Below, one piece after another: positions 58,978-64,000 of a stretch of DNA of 64,000 bases (the stretch's first letter is position 1; every line of letters starts with the position of its first letter). Location: the NCBI GenBank assembly GCA_963824275.1, contig CAWGOT010000015.1, forward strand, positions 1-64,000, written 5' to 3'. Below the pieces are notes generated by a model. The model had not been told where the DNA came from, searched no databases, and saw only the letters and a program-made list of their open reading frames with translations. This stretch comes from JANXQG01 sp963824275. Its GTDB lineage: Bacteria > Planctomycetota > Planctomycetia > Pirellulales > Thermoguttaceae. A program made the translations under genes and the position numbers.

Positions 58978-61624
58978 ACCAGGCTTTCCGGCGCAGTCAA
59001 TGAATTCGGCGCCCCCAACTGCCGCGATGGGCCGGTGTGGGTAAAATAGGTCTGGGTCAGGCTGTCGGAAAGCTGCCACAGTTGCAGCGTCATGTCAGCG
59101 AGGAAGCTGTCCAGGGTCCAGCGCACGCCCTCCTCGCGCGGCCGGGCCAGGGCCTCAACGTCGACCAGCCGCAACTCGGCCTGCGTCGCGATCATGATCC
59201 GCGTTTCGCGATTCCTCAGCGGATTGGTTTCCTTGCCCGGCAATTGGCGGACGTGATCGGCCAGCGCGGCCAGTTGGAACCCGAGGCTGCGGGGGTTCGT
59301 CTCGTCCGTAAGCAGCAGGTCCAAGAGCGGCGCCAATTGCAGCGACGTCATGTAACGGTAGCGATAGGTCATGGCGCTGTCGGCGATTTCCAGCACCGAT
59401 TCCAGCAGGGAGGTCGATTCCGTTTTGCTCTGCGTGAGGGTCTTCCGCAACAGCCGCAGGACGCCCAATCCGCGTTCCAGGCGGCGCCCCATGTCGACGA
59501 AGCGCCAGCCGGGACCGCGCGTCATGCTCTCGGTCATCAGGCCGCTCAAGGCCGAAAGCAGGTTGAAGACCTGGTTGAGCACGCTCAAGGTGTCTCCCAG
59601 GCGGACCATGGCCGCCGGCCGCGGCGCGAGCAGGTCGAGATCGAGCTGGTTGACGATGCGCCAGGTGTCGGCCGAAATTCGGTCGCGAACCAGCGACGCC
59701 GTGCGATACAGCGAGCGGAGCGTCTCATCGAGCGTGCCGCTTCGCGACTCATGCACGAATGCCGCCAGGATCTCCCTTTCCAACGCAGCAACGCACTCGT
59801 CGGGATTGCTGGGCAATTTCGCTGCCGGCTGGGCGTCGTCCGCCAGCATCTGCACGAGGATTCTCATCTCCGGCAGGTTCGAAGGCTCGAGTTCGCTCGT
59901 CATCCGCAGGACGACGCTCCGCAGATGCCGGACGAGGCCGTCGGCCCGCTCGATGTGCCGGCCAAGCCAGTACAGGTTGTCGGCCACGCGGCTCGGCAAA
60001 TCGTTGCTGCTGCGGCGCAGTTCCACGGCCGCGGCCTGCGGACGCAACAGCGTAACCGTTGCCACCGGCCGGTCGGAAAGGACCCACACGTCCTTGCCGC
60101 GGGACCCGGCGCTGGGGTCGTCGGGCCACGCCGCTCCGTCGGGCCGGCTGATGGAAGTTGTGCCGTGACCCGGGGGTACCGGGTGCCCCGGGGGCATGGC
60201 TCGGGCCAGACCGCCAGGCATGACCCGGTACGCCCCGTCGCGCCCGGCGGCGGAAAAGACCCGCAACCCTATCGGCCAGGCCTCGATTCCACCGTTGACA
60301 AACACCGGCGCCGTCGAACGGTTCACGCGGGCCTGGGCCGCGAACGACATCCGGTGCCGGCGAATGGTCTCCAGGAAGTGCTCGCGCTGCGGCCGGTCGA
60401 GCAATGCCGTGTCAACCGGCCCTTGCGTCCGCGAAGGAACCGCCGGGCGGATCACCAATTCATCGAAGTGCGCCTCGACATACGCCCAGTCTTCGTCCCG
60501 CCCGCACCACCACGTCGGCACGCACGGCAGCTTCAGTTCCTCGCCCAGGCGACTGCGGCAGATGGCTGGCAGGAAGGCCATCAGCGCGGGCGATTCCACC
60601 AGTCCGCTGCCCAGGGCGTTGGCCACGACGACCTGCCCGTTCCGCACGGCTTGCACGAGTCCGGCCACGCCGTACGTCGAGTCATACCGCAACTCCAGGG
60701 GATCGGCCTCCTCGCCGTGCATGCGGCGAATAATCACGTCGACGGGCAACAGGCCGCCGAGGGTCTTCAAATAGACGTTCGTGCCCCGGACCGTGAGGTC
60801 GCCGCCTTCGACCAGCGTATAGCCGAGGTAGCGGGCGAGGTAGGCGTCCTCGAAGTAGCTTGGACTCCGCGGTCCGTGCGAGAGGAGCACGACACGGGGA
60901 TTGTCGGACCGCTTCAGGGAAAGCGATTGCAGCGTGTCGCGGAGCGTGATGAAAAATCCGGCCAGCCGCTCGACGTGCAAGGCGTAGAAATCCGTGGGCA
61001 AGATGCGCGACGTGACGATGCGATTTTCCAGCGCCAGGCCGGCGCCCGCGGGGCAGTGCGAGTAGTCGGCGTACACGCTCCAGCCGCCGTCCGCCCCGCG
61101 CACGAGATGCCCGGCGTACAGATGCATGAAGATATTCCGCGGCGCCGCGATGCCGTGGCAGGGCAACAGGAAGGCCCGCTGTCCGAAGACCAGCTCCGGC
61201 GGGATCAAGCCCTCGCCGACCAGAGTCTGCGGCCCGTACAGATCGTTCAGAATCAGGTTCAGCAAGTGGGCGCGCTGGGCCACCGCGGAGGCCAGCGCGT
61301 CCCACTCGCTCTTGGCCAAGAGCAGCGGCAGTGGATCGAGTTCCCAATGGCGATCGATGGTGGCGTGAGGAAACCCGGAAACGCCTTGCATGATGCCGTT
61401 TTCGCGCAGCAGACGCCGGGCCTGCTCGTAACGCTGACCGAGCCCCTGCAAGCCGATCGTCCCCAAGCCGGCGGCGAATTGCCGCCAACTGCGCGGATCT
61501 GCCCGCGGCCATCAAGAAGCTCGTCATAGCTCCCCGGGGCACCCGGTACGCCGGGTCGCGGCGAGTAGTTCGCAAGCGGATTTTCCGGAGGCGATGATTC
61601 CGCCGCCTCGATCGTTGAACTCAT
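58974..61624 (-). CDS. Circularly permuted ATP-grasp (type 2) fused to alpha-E domain, one frameshift
   Basis: The likely start is ATG 61624 (MSSTIEAAESSPPENPLANY). A break near 61485 joins it to the long frame. The N-terminal half is the CP-ATP-grasp domain: YEQARRLLRENGIM, HWELDPLPLLLAKSEW, NDLYGPQTLV, RVVLLSHGPRSPSYFEDAYL, ARYLGYTLVEGGDLTV, YGVAGLVQAVRNGQVVVANA and the late VIRPAVPS. The C-terminal half is alpha-E (VADNLYWLGRHIERADGLVR, LLRKTLTQSKTESTSLLESV and MTYRYRYM). The fused protein of about 880 residues is common in bacteria; it probably makes an amide or ester bond on a peptide, possibly with the transglutaminases. Two GGGGCACCCG-type repeats lie in frame inside it. Confidence 0.9.
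60167..60196 (-). repeat. GGGGCACCCG repeat inside the ATP-grasp/alpha-E gene, copy 1
   Basis: On the - strand it reads GGGGCACCCGGTA followed by CCGGGTC within about 30 bases. It encodes a proline-glycine-histidine insert (PPGHPVPPGHGT) at a loop between the two domains. Confidence 0.7.
61532..61560 (+). repeat. GGGGCACCCG repeat inside the ATP-grasp/alpha-E gene, copy 2
   Basis: On the + strand it reads GGGGCACCCGGTACG followed by CCGGGTC, the same core as copies 1 and 3 in opposite orientation to the gene. It encodes part of the N-terminal extension PRPGVPGAPG. Confidence 0.7.
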
Positions 61625-61861
61625 GCGAACTTAGCGGCTTACTTCCGCTTGGGATGAATCGAGTTAGGGTCTAGCAGGCTCTTATCGCCACCTTATTATG
61701 ACATTATACCATCCGGCCCGATCGGCGGACAAGATCGCGGCCACCATGTACTCGTGGTCGGCTTGCGGGTACCGGCGCGGGTGGGGGTGATTCCTGCCGG
61801 GGCATGCGGCATTGATACGCTGCTTTTCTTTCATACGCTCGGCCACTTCCCAACGCTTAAA
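61625..61861 (-). other. 237-bp intergenic region between ATP-grasp and DUF2126 genes
   Basis: It contains no coding signal that I can support. A promoter candidate (61703-61732) is on the - strand and reads toward the ATP-grasp gene. Confidence 0.6.
61703..61732 (-). promoter_or_regulatory. Candidate sigma-70 type promoter for the ATP-grasp/transglutaminase/MazG run
   Basis: On the - strand TTGTCC (complement of 61727-61732) and a perfect TATAAT (complement of 61703-61708) are separated by 18 bp. They lie about 80 bp upstream of the ATG at 61624. The rest of the run (58977 and 57936) overlaps stop to start and needs no promoter of its own. Confidence 0.55.
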
Positions 61862-64000
61862 TCAACTTCCCGCCAGTTCGGTAACTTCCAGCGGGCGGCG
61901 GAGATCGAGCGTCATGGGATAATCGGGGTTGTGCTCGCTCTTGGGCAGCGGCATGGGTCCGTCCGTGTGACCCATCGCCTGGAAACGCGAGGCGCGGCGG
62001 CTCTCGGCATCCAGGGCGTTGACCGGGAACGTCGCAAAGTTCACGCCGCCCGGATGGGAGACATGCCACATGCAACCGCCGATCGAGCGGTTCGACCAGC
62101 GATCGTAAAGATCGAAGACCAAGGGCGTATGAACGCCGATCGTGGGATGCAGGCAGTTCGGCGGCTGCCAGGCCCGGTACCGCACGCCGGCGACATATTC
62201 GCCCGGCGTGCCCGTCGGATGCAGCGGCACGCGGCGGCCGTTGCAAACGACCAGGTGCCGGGACCCGGACATAGCGGGTGCCCCAGTCATGCCGCGAACC
62301 TTGACCTCCAGGCGCTCCACGGAGGAATCGACATAGCGGGCCGTGGCGTTGGCGACGGTTTCTTCGCCCAGTACGTTCCATGGTTCCACGGCTTGCCGAA
62401 GTTCCAGCTTGACGCCGTCGTAGGCCGCCTCGCCGAGCATGGGGAAGCGGAACTCGAAGTGCGGCACAAACCACTCCGGCTGGAAGGCCATGCCCCACTC
62501 CCGCAGCTCGCGGAGCACCTCCAGGAAATCCTGCACGATGAAATGCGGCAGCATGAAGCGGTCGTGCAGCGACGTCCCCCAGCGGACCAGCGGCTCGCGA
62601 TAGGGCACTTCCCAGAAACGGGCGACCAGCCCTCGCACCAGCAACTGCTGCGTCAGGCTCATCCGCGCGTGCGGCGGCATCTCGAAGCTGCGGAACTCGA
62701 CCAGGCCCAAGCGGCCGGAGGCCGAGTCGGGCGAATACAGCTTGTCGATGCAGAACTCCGCGCGGTGCGTGTTGCCTGTCAGATCGACCAGCAGATTGCG
62801 GAACAAGCGATCGACCATCCACGGCGGCGTCTTGCCTTCCGGCAACTGCGAGAACGCCGTTTCCAATTCATAAAGGCTCTCGTGGCGGGCCTCGTCCACG
62901 CGCGGGGCCTGGCTCGTGGGCCCGACGAAAAGGCCCGAAAACAAGTAGGACAAACTCGGCCGGTTGTTCCAATAGGCCACCAGGCTTCGCAGCAGGTCGG
63001 GACGACGCAGGAAGGGGCTGTCGATCGGCTTGGCGCCGCCCAGGACGATGTGGTTGCCGCCGCCCGTGCCCGTGTGCCGGCCATCGACCATGAATTTCTC
63101 GGTCCCCAGCCGCGACCGCCGGGCTTCGTCGTAGAGCGTCGTGGTGTTGTCCATCAACTCCTGCCAGTTCGCCGACGGCTGCAGGTTGACCTCGATCACG
63201 CCGGGGTCGGGCGTGACCTTGAGATGCTGCAGGCGATGGTCCCCCGGCGGCGTGTAGCCCTCGATCATCACCGGCATCGCCAGCTCTTCGGCCGTGTCTT
63301 CGATGGCCTCGACGAGGTGCAGGTAGTCTTCCAGCAGGGAAACCGGCGGCATGAAGACGTGCATGCGGCCTTCGCGGGCTTCCACGCAGAGCGCGGTGCG
63401 GATGGTCTGCGACGTGGCGGGCGCCATGTACGCATGGTCGGCGATGAACCGCTCGGCGACGGGCACCATGAATTCGTGGTCGGCGACGCCCGACAGATCG
63501 GCGAGTCGGGCCTGCATCGCGGGCGCAATCCCTTGCACTTGCTTGAGCATGGTCGCCGCCAGAAGCGTCGACGGGCCCCGTGGCGTTCCGGCGAACTCCT
63601 CCGCCGCATACGTTGGTGAAAAGGACTCGTGCCCGGCGGTCCGGGCGCCGCCGTTGCGGTTTGCCAGACCCCGCACGCGCGAAGCCAGCGGGCCGCGCGG
63701 CGCCAGCGGGTCGCGCTCTTGCCAGGGGATGCTGTCGTCGCTGACGTACCAGGGCAGGCTGTCCAAGGGCAACCGCAGGCCCATGGGCGAATCGCCGGGC
63801 AGGAGGTACATGTTCTCCTGCCGCAGGAACCAGCGGCCGCTCTCCCAGCGCGTCGATACGCCGTCGCTGTAGATCGGACGAATCGGCAGCGCATAGCCCA
63901 CCACCTGGCTCAGTCCGCGTTCGAAGATCCGCGCCAGGCGCTTCCGCTCTTCCTCGTTCTCCAAGTTCGACTTCAAGGGATCGACGTTCGCCGGCAAGCG
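61862..64000 (-). CDS. DUF2126-containing transglutaminase-like protein, 5' end outside window
   Basis: The frame is open from 61862 to the window edge, at least 711 residues. Conserved blocks are YALPIRPIYSDGVSTRWESG, WFLRQENMYLLPGDSPMGLR, MPVMIEGYTPPGDHRLQHLK, TPDPGVIEVNLQPSANWQEL, HTGTGGGNHIVLGGAKPID and RAEFCIDKLYSPDSASGRLG. These form the DUF2126 region with its glutamine-synthetase/ATP-grasp-like strands. Family members normally have an N-terminal transglutaminase domain of about 300 residues, which must lie beyond 64000. It is usually encoded beside the CP-ATP-grasp/alpha-E gene, as here; the pair probably acts on a peptide or amide. A short GGGGCACCCG repeat (62257-62290) is in frame. 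Confidence 0.9.
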   Translation of the reverse strand, partial: RLPANVDPLKSNLENEEERKRLARIFERGLSQVVGYALPIRPIYSDGVSTRWESGRWFLRQENMYLLPGDSPMGLRLPLDSLPWYVSDDSIPWQERDPLAPRGPLASRVRGLANRNGGARTAGHESFSPTYAAEEFAGTPRGPSTLLAATMLKQVQGIAPAMQARLADLSGVADHEFMVPVAERFIADHAYMAPATSQTIRTALCVEAREGRMHVFMPPVSLLEDYLHLVEAIEDTAEELAMPVMIEGYTPPGDHRLQHLKVTPDPGVIEVNLQPSANWQELMDNTTTLYDEARRSRLGTEKFMVDGRHTGTGGGNHIVLGGAKPIDSPFLRRPDLLRSLVAYWNNRPSLSYLFSGLFVGPTSQAPRVDEARHESLYELETAFSQLPEGKTPPWMVDRLFRNLLVDLTGNTHRAEFCIDKLYSPDSASGRLGLVEFRSFEMPPHARMSLTQQLLVRGLVARFWEVPYREPLVRWGTSLHDRFMLPHFIVQDFLEVLRELREWGMAFQPEWFVPHFEFRFPMLGEAAYDGVKLELRQAVEPWNVLGEETVANATARYVDSSVERLEVKVRGMTGAPAMSGSRHLVVCNGRRVPLHPTGTPGEYVAGVRYRAWQPPNCLHPTIGVHTPLVFDLYDRWSNRSIGGCMWHVSHPGGVNFATFPVNALDAESRRASRFQAMGHTDGPMPLPKSEHNPDYPMTLDLRRPLEVTELAGS
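62257..62290 (-). repeat. GGGGCACCCG repeat inside the DUF2126 gene, copy 3
   Basis: On the - strand it reads GGGGCACCCG, then a variable TA-containing centre, then CCGGGTC. It inserts GAPAMSGS into the DUF2126 protein between GMT and RHLVVCNGRR. Third example of the repeat in two neighbouring genes. Confidence 0.7.

Noticed and set aside
59037..61529. 830-codon open frame on the + strand
   Set aside because: It is the antisense of the CP-ATP-grasp/alpha-E gene, has the same length, and shows low-complexity Gln/Arg/His composition without any domain.
61754..63619. 621-codon open frame on the + strand
   Set aside because: It is antisense to the DUF2126 gene; the - strand frame has clear conserved blocks and this one has none.

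Overview
This is a G+C-rich bacterial window. A planctomycete origin is likely but not proven. It rests on REP-like hairpins built on a GAAGCGTAAGCGAGG core, heptanucleotide repeat arrays, other short palindromes lying in frame inside genes, and long runs of glycosyltransferase, FkbM methyltransferase and carbamoyltransferase genes.

Positions 82-38460, all on the + strand, form a very large surface-glycan or glycoconjugate locus. It holds about fourteen glycosyltransferases (GT2, GT4, exostosin-like and membrane GT-C types), a polyprenyl-phosphate-sugar synthase-like GT2, an O-antigen polymerase/ligase-like membrane protein, three acyltransferase-3 genes plus one remnant, four methyltransferases (two FkbM), two different NodU/CmcH-type carbamoyltransferases plus a truncated copy, a phosphodiester glycosidase and a SUKH (SMI1/KNR4) protein. 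An intact ISAzo13-family insertion sequence sits at 18783-20203.

Positions 38476-57186, also + strand, encode three consecutive nonribosomal peptide synthetase (NRPS) proteins with five adenylation domains. I read their pocket codes by eye as Ala-like, Thr, Asn, Ser and Thr. The first protein begins with a GT2 glycosyltransferase domain joined to half a condensation domain. The last starts with a TubC-type docking domain and ends in a sulfotransferase-thioesterase pair of the CurM/OLS kind, which makes terminal alkenes in polyketide systems. Placed after a Thr module, it suggests a decarboxylated enamide terminus. A decayed adenylation-domain fragment between 44-bp direct repeats follows.

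Positions 57562-64000, on the - strand and convergent, hold a tightly coupled set: a DUF2126 transglutaminase-like protein (cut by the window edge), a circularly permuted ATP-grasp/alpha-E protein, a transglutaminase and a MazG-like pyrophosphohydrolase.

Most genes carry one to four frame breaks, about sixty by my hand count. Comparison of near-identical NRPS modules shows several breaks at homopolymers or CG dinucleotide runs, so I treat most as sequencing errors and annotate whole reading units across them. My working model is that the locus makes a heavily decorated glycan, and that the NRPS supplies a hydroxyl- and amide-rich peptide made or attached with it. That coupling is inference.
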